Positions 8,054 to 18,545 of a stretch of 64,000 nt of DNA are shown one piece after another. Position numbers and translations under genes: made by a program. The DNA is from JAHDHW01 sp965277415 (lineage in GTDB: Bacteria > Bacteroidota > Bacteroidia > Chitinophagales > Saprospiraceae): assembly GCA_965277415.1 (NCBI GenBank), contig CBDICS010000002.1, positions 1 through 64,000 on the forward strand, given 5' to 3'. Position 1 is the stretch's first letter; each line of letters starts with the position of its first letter. Below the pieces are notes generated by a model. The model was not told where the DNA came from, made no database searches, and saw only the letters and a program-made list of their open reading frames with translations.

Positions 8054-10573
8054 ATGACAAGGGATTCCAATGCTAAAAGGAAAAAGAAACCTACTCCTAA
8101 AACTCGGAAAAAGAGAAAAATAAAAAAAGTGTCTTATCATCGGAAGCCAGAGGACATGACATTGGATGAATGGCAAATTGCACTGAGAAAACAATTTGGA
8201 AAAGAGAGTAAGTTTACGCTAAGCAATTTGGGGAATCATCCTATTTTTTCAGACTTTATCATTAGGAATCCCGAAACAGGAAATCAATATAAAATTGCAA
8301 TAAGAAGCCAGGATGATTCTGCGAACTTTTGTTCTTGTATGGATTTCAAAACCAATCGACTTGGAACTTGTAAACACCTGGGTTATGCTGTTCCAAAATT
8401 GGCGAGAAAAAGAGGGTATGCGAAATTATTTAAAGAGGGATATCGGCAAACGCATTCTTCAATTTATCTGGATTATCGAGACGAGCGTAAAATCAAAATC
8501 AGTATTGGTTCCAGAGATATTAGAAAATACCAAGAGCTCGCTAAAGTTTATTTTGACAAGAATTTAGTGCTCACCCGAAAAGGGTTTAGCAAATTTGAAA
8601 AAGTGCTGGAAACAGGTCGGCAGATTCGTTCTTCTTTTCGATGCTATGATGATGCCTTCGAATTTATTTTAAAAGAACGATCCGCTATCAATCGACAAAA
8701 TAAGGTCAAGCGCTTATTCAAAGACGGATTGAAGAGCAAAATATACGATCAGCTTATTAGTATCAAACTGTATGACTATCAAAAGCAGGGAGTTCTATTT
8801 GCGATCAAAGCAGGTCGTTGTTTATTGGCCGATGACATGGGACTTGGAAAAACAGTACAAGCCATTGCGGCCGCTGAGTTTTATAAGAAGTATTACAAAA
8901 TTAGTCGGGCCGTGATCATCTGTCCAACTTCACTAAAATATCAATGGAAACATGAGATTGAGCGTTTTACCAAAAGTACCGCGCATGTAGTGGAAGGAAA
9001 TATTCTCAAGCGAAAAGAACAATATAAAAACAATGAGGCCTTTTATCATATTATAGGTTATCGGATGGCTGCCAATGATTTGAAATATATCAATCAAATG
9101 GAAGCTGACCTGATCATTCTTGATGAAGCACAAAGGATCAAAAACTGGAAGGCGAAAACCAGTACAGCAATCAAAAAACTTCGATCTCAATATGCTATTG
9201 TACTCACCGGAACACCAATAGAAAATAAGCTGGAAGAGTTGTACTCTATTATGCAATTCATTGACCAGTTCAAACTTGGCCCGCTCTACCGTTTTCTAAA
9301 TCGCTATCAAATTACCGATCCGGAATCTGGAAAAATAATTGGTTATCGAAACCTCAAAGAGATTGCTCAGACACTTAAAGATTGTCTCATCCGCCGAACA
9401 AAAAAGGAGGTGCTTACCCAAATGCCTAAACGACAGGATAAAGTATTATTAGTACCAATGACGGAGGAACAGAAAGAAGTACATAATGAGTATGCAGATG
9501 CTGTCGCTAGATTAGTTCACAAATGGCGAAGGATGAACTTCCTAAGCGAACCTGATCGGAAACGGCTAATGTTGTCCCTGAGTAAAATGCGGATGGTTTG
9601 TGATAGCACTTATATTATTGATCAAACAACACGCTTCGATACCAAGATCACTGAACTAATGGCAATCCTCGAAGCCTTCTTTTGCAATCCTGAGGAAAAG
9701 GTGGTCATCTTTAGTCAATGGGCCAGAATGAATAATATTGTTGCGGAAGAATTGGAAGCACGTAATATGCCTTTCCAATATCTACATGGTGGTGTGCCTA
9801 GTCATAAGCGTCAGGACTTGCTAAAGACTTTTAGAGATGATCCGGAATGCCGTGTCTTTTTATCCACCGATGCAGGAGGCGTAGGCCTTAATCTCCAAAA
9901 TGCTTCTTTGGTTGTCAATCTTGATGTACCCTGGAATCCTGCTGTTCTTGAACAACGCATTGCGAGAGTTTATCGTCTGGGACAAAAACGTCCGGTGCAG
10001 GTCATCAATCTGGTTTCAGCGAGGACCATTGAGCATCGTATGCTGGATGTTCTAAAATTCAAAAACTCTATGGCGAAAGGAGTCCTCGATGATGGCGAAG
10101 ATGTTATCTTTTTATCTGGTTCGAAATTTAGCTCCTTTATGGGTAAGATCGAGGATCTTACGAATAATGATGGTGAAGCAGTGAGTGATCACCAAACATC
10201 GCTCGAAGAAATTCAAGAAGAAGTCAAGGAACAGAATGAACCAGTAGAGCAAGTACCGAAGGTCAATACTTTTCCTGAAGATGATGATATCAATAATGCT
10301 GATACAACAATCCCAAAAACACCTTTACCTCAAAGGGATCAAAAGCCTTCTGATAATATTTCAACACCAAATCAAATTGTACAAAACGGGATGGCTTTTT
10401 TTCAAGGTATGATGGCGGCGCTACAGTCTCCGGAGAAAACGGAGGCGCTTGTAAAAAGTATCACTGAAAAAGATGAAAAGTCAGGACAAACTTACCTTAA
10501 AATTCCTGTTGAGAGTGAAAGCCTTGTTCAGAATGCACTGACTTTGATTGGTGGTTTTTTGAATAAGAAATAG
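8054..10573 (+). CDS. SWIM zinc-finger SNF2-family helicase/translocase
   Basis: The 839-residue protein has a basic N-terminus and a SWIM zinc-binding motif (C93, C95, C106, H108 in CSCMDFKTNRLGTCKH). An SNF2 ATPase core follows: motif I DDMGLGKT (260-267), motif II DEAQ (357-360), motif III VLTGTPIENK, and motif VI LEQRIARVYRLGQ (about 630-643). The last ~130 residues are acidic, low-complexity and then helical. Such proteins translocate on double-stranded DNA and remodel protein-DNA complexes (RapA/HepA-like group). The specific role is unknown. No partner gene is adjacent: terminators or long gaps lie on both sides. Confidence 0.88.
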   Translation: MTRDSNAKRKKKPTPKTRKKRKIKKVSYHRKPEDMTLDEWQIALRKQFGKESKFTLSNLGNHPIFSDFIIRNPETGNQYKIAIRSQDDSANFCSCMDFKTNRLGTCKHLGYAVPKLARKRGYAKLFKEGYRQTHSSIYLDYRDERKIKISIGSRDIRKYQELAKVYFDKNLVLTRKGFSKFEKVLETGRQIRSSFRCYDDAFEFILKERSAINRQNKVKRLFKDGLKSKIYDQLISIKLYDYQKQGVLFAIKAGRCLLADDMGLGKTVQAIAAAEFYKKYYKISRAVIICPTSLKYQWKHEIERFTKSTAHVVEGNILKRKEQYKNNEAFYHIIGYRMAANDLKYINQMEADLIILDEAQRIKNWKAKTSTAIKKLRSQYAIVLTGTPIENKLEELYSIMQFIDQFKLGPLYRFLNRYQITDPESGKIIGYRNLKEIAQTLKDCLIRRTKKEVLTQMPKRQDKVLLVPMTEEQKEVHNEYADAVARLVHKWRRMNFLSEPDRKRLMLSLSKMRMVCDSTYIIDQTTRFDTKITELMAILEAFFCNPEEKVVIFSQWARMNNIVAEELEARNMPFQYLHGGVPSHKRQDLLKTFRDDPECRVFLSTDAGGVGLNLQNASLVVNLDVPWNPAVLEQRIARVYRLGQKRPVQVINLVSARTIEHRMLDVLKFKNSMAKGVLDDGEDVIFLSGSKFSSFMGKIEDLTNNDGEAVSDHQTSLEEIQEEVKEQNEPVEQVPKVNTFPEDDDINNADTTIPKTPLPQRDQKPSDNISTPNQIVQNGMAFFQGMMAALQSPEKTEALVKSITEKDEKSGQTYLKIPVESESLVQNALTLIGGFLNKK

Positions 10574-11274
10574 TGATAGGGTAGAGGGCTTTATAATATA
10601 TTGTTGGCGGAATCTATGTGTCTTTATATAGATCTTTTTATTGATCAAGGAAGTTTATCAAGATGTGTTCCTTTTTGAAATCACTGGCTTACAGAACCTC
10701 GTTAGTAAGAGTCGGCTTTTTATACTTCGGTTCAATTTAAAATTGATCAAAGTCAATGGGAGAACATAGCCGCAAAAACTTATAAGGGGAATCTTTCAAA
10801 CGGGAATGTTGACTTATATTATTTGCTCACTGGATATAAAAAAAAATATTTGGTGAATTGTTAAAAATCAGAATTAAAGAATATAACTCGATTAACTCCG
10901 TTTTTTACAAAAGAGGTTTCTCTTTTGATTTTTCTTATCTTGCTGAAAGTTTACTTTCTTATCAACCAGTTAGCTGAAAAAAAATATGTTGGTTCTTTGT
11001 ATTTAATTTAATTAATACAAGACTGGACATTTGGCTATTGTCGTAAGTACAAAAATATGCCAATAGGTGGGATGGCAAGGTATTTCAATCAATGCTCATA
11101 TTTTCTTGATAAAAACAGAGAAGTGAAGATGCTATCTATATAGCGTCACTTATATAATAATTCCTCAAAAAAAATTACTTCGGCAATTAGACTAAAGCTA
11201 ATCTCAGAAAAATTACATGTAATTAAAACCGCATTTTAGAAAAAGTGAGCTATTCAAAAAAGGTAATAACTTCT
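10574..11274. other. 701-base gap without a recognisable gene
   Basis: All frames are broken by frequent stops and no tRNA-like fold was found. The stretch is AT-rich and ends at the left edge of the IS200 copy. It may be decayed sequence, but no parent gene is recognisable. Confidence 0.5.
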
Positions 11275-11851
11275 TTTATTGGTCTCATTCGTTAGTTAAA
11301 ACTATGCACTTTCAGTGCAAGACTTTCAGTTACTGCTGATTTTTCTATATTTGAAATATGAAAAAACAAAGAAGGATGGGTCATACAGTATCTAGACTGA
11401 CGGCACATATAGTTTGGGTTACAAAATATCGCTATCATGTTCTGAAAGGAGACATACAAATACGATGTCGAGATTTGATCAAACAAATTTGTGATACTGA
11501 GGACGTAAAAGTTCTTAAAGGAGTAATAAGCAAGGATCATGTCCATATGCATATTGAATATCCTCCGTCGAAAAACATAAGTAATATTGTTAAGCGATTG
11601 AAAGGGAGAACATCTCGACGAATACAAGAAGAATTCCCAGTACGGAGAAAACGGTATTGGGGTAGACATTTTTGGGCAATTGGTTATGGCGTTTGGAGTA
11701 CCGGAAATATAACGGATGAAATGGTTCAAGAATACCTCGAGCATCATCGTAAATCGTCTAATGAAGACACGGATAATTTTGTATTGGAATAAGAATTTCA
11801 TTCTTAACATTTTTTTGAACCTATGGACTTTCAGTCCATAGTGGTTGAGTT
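11275..11851 (+). mobile_element. IS200/IS605-family element, copy 1 (577 bp, tnpA only)
   Basis: The limits come from comparing this region with the second copy at 18525-19101: the two match from TTTATTGGTCTC to GTTGAGTT and differ outside. Subterminal hairpins typical of the family are visible. The left end has TGCACT-TTC-AGTGCA (about 11305-11319). The right end has CTATGGACT-TTC-AGTCCATAG (11821-11841), a perfect nine-pair stem with the same TTC loop. No terminal inverted repeats or target duplication are expected, since these elements move as single-stranded circles. There is no tnpB. It sits just upstream of the T9SS gene at 11877 and may have displaced its promoter. Confidence 0.9.
11358..11792 (+). 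CDS. tnpA: IS200-type HUH/Y1 transposase TnpA, copy 1
   Basis: This 144-residue protein has the Y1 HUH nuclease signature, with H61-V-H63 in SKDHVHMHIEYP and the probable nucleophile Tyr126 in EYLEHHRK. It cuts single-stranded DNA at the subterminal hairpins through a 5'-phosphotyrosine link and works as a dimer. The length is normal for IS200 TnpA. The -7-like box TATATTTG lies four bases before the ATG, the same arrangement as at mnmE. The translated copy at 18584-19018 is identical over all residues, which points to recent movement. Confidence 0.95.
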   Translation: MKKQRRMGHTVSRLTAHIVWVTKYRYHVLKGDIQIRCRDLIKQICDTEDVKVLKGVISKDHVHMHIEYPPSKNISNIVKRLKGRTSRRIQEEFPVRRKRYWGRHFWAIGYGVWSTGNITDEMVQEYLEHHRKSSNEDTDNFVLE

Positions 11852-11876
11852 ATTAACCTTCAAAAATCGATGAATT

Positions 11877-14744
11877 ATGTATTGCAAATTAAAATATTTA
11901 ATGTGTACATTCATTTTGCTTGGTAATTTTGTACTAATGAATGAATCAAAAGCCTGCTGTACTGGTGGCGCAGATATTATCCTATCTAATACTACTATCT
12001 CTCAAGCTGTAAGCAATAACATTTTAGCCCCAGGAGTGACTAATCAACCAGGCCTCTGTATTTTTATTAGTGGTTCTTTAATAATTGATCAAAACTATTT
12101 GTTTTCAGGAATAGAATTTCGCCTTGACGAGGATGCAATGATTATAGTTCAACCGGGTAGAAGTCTTTCACTTTGGTTATCCAACCTAGAAGGGTGTACT
12201 TATCTATGGCGAGAAATAAGAGTTAGAGAAAATGCACATTTATCTTTAAGAGCTTGCAAAATTTCTGATGCTTTCTATGGGATAAATGCATTAACTAGTG
12301 CTAATATTAATGTTATCTCTACAACTTTTGATAATAACTATGTTGGAATTTATACAAATGCAGAGCTATTAGGTACCCATCGTATTGAAGGATGCTTTTT
12401 TTTAAATACTGATGGAAACTTAAAAGATGAAGGTCTAAATGATCCTCCACCTACAGATTATTCACAATATGGCATTTGGACAGATGGCGTATTTCTTTTT
12501 AATTTAGGGTACCCTAATTTTAATGATTATCTTGAAGTGACTCCTGTAAATGTATTCGACGGAATACATACAGGGGTTTATGCTCAAAATACTAGAATCT
12601 CTGTAAATGGTTGCCAATTTAAAAATTTAAAAACAGGGATTCTATTTGAAGATGGTTCGATATTAATCCAAACTGGTTTAGGAGCTGTACCCCCAAGCCC
12701 ACCTCCTGGGGCTGTTGTTACACCCTCCTTTCTAAATGTACAAACTTGTATAGATGGTAGACAGATAAACCAATTGGTAAACATCGAGCATAATTTAATG
12801 ACAAGTGAGACTCCATTTAGTTATCTGAAATATGGAATAAAACTGGACGAACTTGGAATAGTCTCAAATGTAAATATATCAAAAAACAATATAATAGAGC
12901 CTAGCGTTTCGCCCATAATGATACAGGATTCTGATGCGTTTGGTAACTTAATAATTGAAAATAATTATATCCAACAAGAAGTAAATAGTAGCGCTGGGAT
13001 TGCCTTTGGGATTCAAGTTGATGTTGATCAACCATTTACGTTACCTACAAATTCATTTATTCAAAATAACGAGATACGACTCTATACTAATATTACCAAT
13101 TTCGATCTTGATGATAATATTGCCATATCTATTACTAATAATGGTCCTAATGTTGTAAACAATGATATAGCTTTCTTAGGCCCCAGTGATGGAGTTCTCG
13201 AGAATGATGGTATTGGAATACAAGTTCATGGAAGTGGGACTTTTGCAGCACCAATAATTGCTTGCAATCACATTGAGTCAGAATTTGTTGGATCAGCTGA
13301 TAACACAGGTATTAGAGTACTTTCCGTTAGCTTCTCTCTTGTTAATTGTAATAGTGTAGAGGATACAAGATATGGAATTACTTTTAGTGGTGTGTGTTCA
13401 AATACTGAATTTAGTGCAAACTCTTTTAAGAATCACGATATAGGTTTTCTTCTTGATCAATCTATTATGGGCTTTGGTAATCAGGCGCACCGAGGTAATA
13501 TCTGGTCGGGCACTTATAATTCTAATGGTGCTAGATATGAAGGTGATCTTTTTAATCTACCACTTTATCAATTTGAAATTGACTTTAATGATTTTATGTT
13601 GAATCCTGAGTTAATGCCTCCAAGCCTATTTCCTGCTATAGGATGGTTTGGTTTTGCAAATGGAACTACCCAGACATGTCAAAATGTTTGTAACACAGGC
13701 ATTCAATGGCTAATAACACCGTCAGATGAGGCAATTGCTATTGGAACACTTGAACCCTCTATTTATAAGGAAGAACAAAAGTGGTTAGCAGCTAAACGGT
13801 TATATAGAAAGATAGAAGATCATAACTTATTAGGATTGAATACAAAGGTCGATTCATTTTATAATTCAAATATTAGTACTAATATAGGTGGATTTGTGAG
13901 TATACAAAAAAGTATTGAATCTGCGCTACAACCCGTTTCATCTATCCAAAATCAAATGCAAACAAACCGTCAACAGATCGTATTTTTAATGGATACAATT
14001 TCAATGATTGATAAAAATTTGGTAACGTCAACAGGACAAGACAGCCTCAATATGATTTCAGAAAAACTTGTTTTTATGAATAAAATAAATGGTTTAGCTT
14101 TTGAGCAGGACAGTCTACAGCTGATAGTAATTAATGACAGAAAGAACGCATTGGACTTAATTATCCCTGCTAACGCATCTGTTTCTGCTTTGACTACGCA
14201 AGAAAATAATATCAAAACGTATAATAGCATTAGATTAAATTACCTTTATAAAGAAGACTATAATTTAAGTGTTTCTCAGCTAAATGAAATTTATACTATT
14301 GCAAATCAATGTCCTTTCAGTGGAGGCGATATTGTTTATGCTGCTCGAGCAGTTTACAATTCTCTTATTGATTCTACTTTGCAGTTTGATGATACTGCTC
14401 TTTGTACCCAACAAAGTAATTTTACTTCTTCTAACTCATCATCAGTTCTTAATGAGGAAAAATTTATAGTAGATGACCAATCAAAATTTGATGGCAACAT
14501 AATAGTTTATCCAAACCCCGCGGACCAATCAGCAAACTTAATCATCAGTCAAAGTCAATTCAATACAGGGGAAATGATATTATTTGACATGTATGGAAAA
14601 CTGATACTGAACATTCATTTATCAGATGGACAACAAAAATATACATTTGATACTTCTTTTCTGCCTAATGGTGTTTATCTTTATAAGGTATTCTTAAATG
14701 GACATGAAGAGTTTTCCGATAAAATTAGCATCATAAGAAATTAG
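11877..14744 (+). CDS. Exported parallel beta-helix protein with T9SS C-terminal sorting domain
   Basis: The 955-residue protein has an N-terminal signal sequence (LMCTFILLGNFVLMNESKA). From about residue 60 to 560 there are repeated short turns rich in Asn, Gly, Ile and Val (such as GINALTSANINVISTTFDNN and NIEHNLM) typical of right-handed beta-helix (PbH1) surface proteins. Residues about 600-850 are helical and Gln-rich. The C-terminus from about 872 (IIVYPNPADQSANLIIS ... GVYLYKVFLNG) is a type A T9SS sorting domain, so the product should cross the outer membrane and attach to the surface or be released. The start lies 26 bases from the IS200 right end. It has no close full-length relative in the window. 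Confidence 0.82.
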   Translation: MYCKLKYLMCTFILLGNFVLMNESKACCTGGADIILSNTTISQAVSNNILAPGVTNQPGLCIFISGSLIIDQNYLFSGIEFRLDEDAMIIVQPGRSLSLWLSNLEGCTYLWREIRVRENAHLSLRACKISDAFYGINALTSANINVISTTFDNNYVGIYTNAELLGTHRIEGCFFLNTDGNLKDEGLNDPPPTDYSQYGIWTDGVFLFNLGYPNFNDYLEVTPVNVFDGIHTGVYAQNTRISVNGCQFKNLKTGILFEDGSILIQTGLGAVPPSPPPGAVVTPSFLNVQTCIDGRQINQLVNIEHNLMTSETPFSYLKYGIKLDELGIVSNVNISKNNIIEPSVSPIMIQDSDAFGNLIIENNYIQQEVNSSAGIAFGIQVDVDQPFTLPTNSFIQNNEIRLYTNITNFDLDDNIAISITNNGPNVVNNDIAFLGPSDGVLENDGIGIQVHGSGTFAAPIIACNHIESEFVGSADNTGIRVLSVSFSLVNCNSVEDTRYGITFSGVCSNTEFSANSFKNHDIGFLLDQSIMGFGNQAHRGNIWSGTYNSNGARYEGDLFNLPLYQFEIDFNDFMLNPELMPPSLFPAIGWFGFANGTTQTCQNVCNTGIQWLITPSDEAIAIGTLEPSIYKEEQKWLAAKRLYRKIEDHNLLGLNTKVDSFYNSNISTNIGGFVSIQKSIESALQPVSSIQNQMQTNRQQIVFLMDTISMIDKNLVTSTGQDSLNMISEKLVFMNKINGLAFEQDSLQLIVINDRKNALDLIIPANASVSALTTQENNIKTYNSIRLNYLYKEDYNLSVSQLNEIYTIANQCPFSGGDIVYAARAVYNSLIDSTLQFDDTALCTQQSNFTSSNSSSVLNEEKFIVDDQSKFDGNIIVYPNPADQSANLIISQSQFNTGEMILFDMYGKLILNIHLSDGQQKYTFDTSFLPNGVYLYKVFLNGHEEFSDKISIIRN

Positions 14745-14797
14745 TCTCCAAGGGTCCGGTAGAGTAATTCGCTTTACTGGGTTTATATGCAGCGCAC

Positions 14798-16318
14798 ATG
14801 AAAAGAATAATACTTTTTATTTTCCTTTTTACGATAACTATTCAAACCGGGTTTTCTCAAAAAGAAGATTTTTTCTGGGTACTTGGCTATGATAGTGATA
14901 CCTCTAGTACCAATTTTGGTGGTACCAATATAGATTTTAATGTGGAGCCTCCTGATATTTATTATGAGTTTCGGGATATGAATTTTGACATTACCAACTC
15001 GAGTATTTGCGACTCTATGGGAAACCTCTTGTTTTATACCAATGGTATTGCAATCTCGAGCTATAATGGTGAAATTATGGAAAATGGCGAAGGGTTAAAT
15101 CCTGACCCTTTTACGGATGATTGGATAGATGAAGGATATCCTTTGTATCAGGGAACTCTTATATTACCTCAACCTGAAAGCTCTAACCTATATTACCTCT
15201 TCCATGAAGAATATAGTTGGACGCCTAACGACCCTAACTATAACGTTAAAGTATTTACTTTATATTATACTCTAATTGATATATCAGCTAATAACGGATT
15301 GGGGGTCGTTATCGAAAAAAATATACCCGTAATACAAGATACTATTGATTATGGAAAGATTACGGCAACCAAGCATGCCAACGGTATAGACTGGTGGATT
15401 CTTATTCCTGAATTTGATTCGAATAAGTATTATCGGATTCTGTTTACAGAGAATGGTGTAACCAGTATAGATTCTCAAGAAATTGGAGATTTTGTTTATG
15501 CTGGTTTAGGTCAGGCAGTTTTTTCTCCAAATGGCAACAAATATGTCCGATATATTCTCAAAAACATTAACGTTGGAAACTTTTTAAATATTTATGACTT
15601 TGACAGATGCACAGGATTATTGAGTAATCCTGAACAATATAGTATCATTGACACTGCCTATGCAGGTGGCGTAGCGATTAGTCCAAATTCTCGATATTTA
15701 TATGTTCCATCTTTTGGTTACACCTATCAATATGATCTAGAAGCAGATGATGTTGAAGCATCTAAAGATACTGTTGCGATTTATGATGGTTTTGTTGATA
15801 TAGTTTTACCAACTACCTTTTTTTTAGCACAGCTTGCTCCAGATGATAAAATTTATATTAATAGCAATAATAGCGTACGATATTTACACGTGATCCATAA
15901 TCCTAATGAACAAGGAGGTGCCTGTAATTTTGAACAGCATGGAATTGATTTGCCTACTTTTAATGCCGCATCATTGCCCAATTTTCCTAATTACAGACTG
16001 GGACCTGTATCAGAATCTGATACCTGTGAGTTAGTGAACAACATATCTATATTTGAGGAAGTAATATCAAATATTCAAATTTATCCCAACCCCACATACG
16101 ATATAGTAACAATATATAGTGGGCAAATGGAAAATGCTGTCACCTTAAAAATCTATAATGATTTAGGCCAAGAAGTTATAACCACTTACTTTGATCAATT
16201 CTTAGAGAAAGCAGAAATAAATATCAACCCTTTATTTCCGGGAGTATATTATTGGGAATTTTCATCAATTAATGGAAATCAACTTGGTAGTGGGAAATTA
16301 ATAAAAATGAATTATTAA
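14798..16318 (+). CDS. T9SS-exported protein with WD40-like/beta-propeller-like repeats
   Basis: The 506-residue protein starts with a clear signal peptide (LFIFLFTITIQTGFSQK). The body contains a SMGNLLFYTNG segment and other sheet motifs (FSPNGNKYVRYI, ISPNSRYLYVPS) that read like propeller blades. The N-terminal module with D-S-x-G-x-L-x-F-Y also occurs in the 970-residue protein at 53095-56007. The C-terminal ~80 residues (IQIYPNPTYDIVTIYSG ... GVYYWEFSS) form a type A T9SS sorting domain. It begins 53 bases after the 11877 gene in the same direction, so the two may be co-transcribed. Ligand or activity is unknown. Confidence 0.8.
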   Translation: MKRIILFIFLFTITIQTGFSQKEDFFWVLGYDSDTSSTNFGGTNIDFNVEPPDIYYEFRDMNFDITNSSICDSMGNLLFYTNGIAISSYNGEIMENGEGLNPDPFTDDWIDEGYPLYQGTLILPQPESSNLYYLFHEEYSWTPNDPNYNVKVFTLYYTLIDISANNGLGVVIEKNIPVIQDTIDYGKITATKHANGIDWWILIPEFDSNKYYRILFTENGVTSIDSQEIGDFVYAGLGQAVFSPNGNKYVRYILKNINVGNFLNIYDFDRCTGLLSNPEQYSIIDTAYAGGVAISPNSRYLYVPSFGYTYQYDLEADDVEASKDTVAIYDGFVDIVLPTTFFLAQLAPDDKIYINSNNSVRYLHVIHNPNEQGGACNFEQHGIDLPTFNAASLPNFPNYRLGPVSESDTCELVNNISIFEEVISNIQIYPNPTYDIVTIYSGQMENAVTLKIYNDLGQEVITTYFDQFLEKAEININPLFPGVYYWEFSSINGNQLGSGKLIKMNY

Positions 16319-16452
16319 TTTTTCAATGTTTAGGCGATGTCGAGATACTATTTCTCTATACTTTTTTAGTGTCTTATGAAGACTTAGTTCGTTTCCCATA
16401 AATTAATTATATTAAGTAGTGCTGTAATCGTAATATTAGCGAGTTTATTCTG

Positions 16453-17206
16453 GTTTCAATTCCAAAGTGGTTCGATTAAAAGAAGGGGTTGTGACTCCTG
16501 CACAGCTTCAGAAAAGCTCGTTTCAATTCCAAAGTGGTTCGATTAAAAGTTTAATTGAATTTGTCATATTACTTTTTTTTGAATGGTTTCAATTCCAAAG
16601 TGGTTCGATTAAAAGTATGATGTCAGAAGACGGAAGTAGGAACACATTTGTGTTTCAATTCCAAAGTGGTTCGATTAAAAGATAAGCCCTAGATATATGC
16701 CCGATGGATATATTATCGTTTCAATTCCAAAGTGGTTCGATTAAAAGTCAAATGTTCCGATAAATTCGCAAGACGAACTTATTGTTTCAATTCCAAAGTG
16801 GTTCGATTAAAAGAGAACTAGCTGATCTTTGTAATCTTGAAAATATATCGTTTCAATTCCAAAGTGGTTCGATTAAAAGTGATTATATTTACTATATTGC
16901 AGTATTGTTTGAAATGTTTCAATTCCAAAGTGGTTCGATTAAAAGATTAAATGCATCTCTTCAGAAAAAGGTATTGGTATGTTTCAATTCCAAAGTGGTT
17001 CGATTAAAAGGATAGAATATCGTGACGAGCAAAGCGTAGTAGGGCAGTTTCAATTCCAAAGTGGTTCGATTAAAAGTCTCCTTGAGTTAGAGCTCTCGTT
17101 CCATCTCGTTTGTTTCAATTCCAAAGTGGTTCGATTAAAAGTAAAAAATGACACGCTGTATGGACCACCAATGCGTGTTTCAATTCCAAAGTGGTTCGAT
17201 TAAAAG
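16453..17206 (-). CRISPR. CRISPR array, leader-distal part (12 repeats, 11 complete spacers)
   Basis: Twelve 30-base repeats begin at 16453, 16520, 16586, 16652, 16718, 16784, 16850, 16916, 16981, 17047, 17112 and 17177. On the plus strand each reads GTTTCAATTCC ... GATTAAAAG, and all are identical. Spacers are 35-37 bases. Read on the minus strand the repeat ends ATTGAAAC, the usual 5' handle of type I-B crRNA, so the array is transcribed right to left from the leader beside cas2. These are therefore the older spacers. The IS3 element at 17232 separates them from the leader, so their transcription may be lost. Confidence 0.98.
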
Positions 17207-17289
17207 AACCCCCTTGTTATTCATCACTCTCCAACCCCTTAAATAGTTGGACACAATTTTTGTAAATTTAGTGGAATAAAATTACAAAT

Positions 17290-17589
17290 ATGTCAAAGCA
17301 CAGAAAAACCTGGTCAGCGGAAGAAAAGCTACAGGTAATCAACTACGCCAAAACGCATGGCAATGCAAAAGCAGCAAGAGAACATGAGGTTTCGGTCACT
17401 GCAATTTATAAATGGACAGCGGCTTATGATGAACATGGCGAGTCTGGATTGAAACGAGCAAATAAGGCTAATGCAGAATCAGAAGAATTACGTCGTCTTC
17501 GTCGGGAGAACCAACAACTTAAAGAGCTTGTAGCAGAGAAAGAATTGTTGTTGCGGATAAAGGCGGAGCTACTAAAAAAAAGCAAATAA
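17290..17589 (+). CDS. IS3-family transposase OrfA (helix-turn-helix)
   Basis: The 99-residue protein has an N-terminal helix-turn-helix (KTWSAEEKLQVINYAKTHGN, then AKAAREHEVSVTAIYKW) that binds the element's ends. A C-terminal leucine-zipper-like helix (LRRLRRENQQLKELVAEKEL) follows. Its end overlaps an A8G run at 17574-17582, a typical -1 slippage site for making the OrfAB fusion. Confidence 0.93.
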   Translation: MSKHRKTWSAEEKLQVINYAKTHGNAKAAREHEVSVTAIYKWTAAYDEHGESGLKRANKANAESEELRRLRRENQQLKELVAEKELLLRIKAELLKKSK

Positions 17590-18545
17590 GTAAGGAAGAC
17601 AAACTGCTAGTAGTCGAAGATTTCATTAGTCAGGGTTATCCGAAAAAAACGATATTAGAAGCCTGCGGTGTTGCTAGTAGCACTTATTATCACAAGCCAA
17701 AAGAGGCTGGATTAAAGAGAGGAAGACCCGCGAGCTGCTTTACAATGAAGGTGGATGGAGAGTTGGTAAGTAATGAAAAAGTGATAAAGGATATCGAATG
17801 GATACTGGAGCAAGAGTTTGTAGATTATGGTTATTTAAAGACAACGCATTGGTTGAGACAGAAGAAGAATTACATCATAAACCAAAAGAAAGTCTATCGG
17901 TTAATGAGAGAAAATGGCCTTCTAAACAAGTTTAAACCAAGGAAGAAGTCCAAGCGTAACTGGGTCAAGGAACTGCTCCCTCCGACTGAAGAAGCCTTCG
18001 ACTACATGGAGTTTGACATCAAGTACATCTACGTGGCAGGCAAGAATAGAAACGCTTTATTGCTCACCGTAATTGATGTAAAGACCAGATGGGTATTAGG
18101 CCATTATTTAGCTTGGTCGATAAAACACAAAGAGGTGATAAACTTATTTGATCAGATATTTGGGCAGTACCCTTTACCGAAAAGCATTTTTGTTCGCAAC
18201 GATAATGGTTCGCAATTCATATCGGAACAAGTACAAAAATACTTTGCGAAAAGAGAAGGTGTAACACAAGAATTTTGCAAGCCAGCAACGCCAGAACAAA
18301 ATGCACATGTAGAGTCTTATCACAGTATTTTAGAACGTACCGTTTGTCAGAAATTTGAGTTCAAAGCATTAACGGAAACAGCAAATACTTTGAATAGATT
18401 TATTAATTTTTATAACTTCGAGCGGATACATTCAGGAGTTGGGTATACTTCTCCTTATTTCCATCTGAAATCGCTCGATATTGATATGAAACTTTATTCT
18501 TTAACTAATCCACTGGATTGCAGAAACTCAACCACTATGGACTGA
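17574..18545 (+). CDS. IS3-family transposase OrfB (DDE integrase), 3' end replaced by IS200
   Basis: The frame is open from the A8G slippage run, so expression probably needs -1 frameshifting from orfA; the first ATG is at 17745. An integrase catalytic core is visible: first Asp in MEFDIKYIYV, second Asp in VRNDNGSQF, and Glu in PEQNAHVESYHSILE. The insertion of the IS200 copy at 18525 replaces the natural C-terminus with six foreign residues after PLDCR. The native frame can be followed past the insertion at 19102 for about 25 codons. The catalytic triad is intact, so some activity may remain. Confidence 0.85.
   Translation, partial: KKKQISKEDKLLVVEDFISQGYPKKTILEACGVASSTYYHKPKEAGLKRGRPASCFTMKVDGELVSNEKVIKDIEWILEQEFVDYGYLKTTHWLRQKKNYIINQKKVYRLMRENGLLNKFKPRKKSKRNWVKELLPPTEEAFDYMEFDIKYIYVAGKNRNALLLTVIDVKTRWVLGHYLAWSIKHKEVINLFDQIFGQYPLPKSIFVRNDNGSQFISEQVQKYFAKREGVTQEFCKPATPEQNAHVESYHSILERTVCQKFEFKALTETANTLNRFINFYNFERIHSGVGYTSPYFHLKSLDIDMKLYSLTNPLDCRNSTTMD

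Noticed and set aside
8054..10573. SNF2 helicase as a defence-island component
   Set aside because: No nuclease, methylase or other defence gene sits next to it; SWIM-SNF2 proteins of this type are widespread in Bacteroidota.
10574..11274. Possible decayed gene left of IS200 copy 1
   Set aside because: No frame of more than a few dozen codons and no recognisable protein similarity; kept only as a gap.
16467..17203. Several ORFs with repeated QFQSGSIK peptides
   Set aside because: They are translations of the CRISPR repeats and spacers, not proteins.
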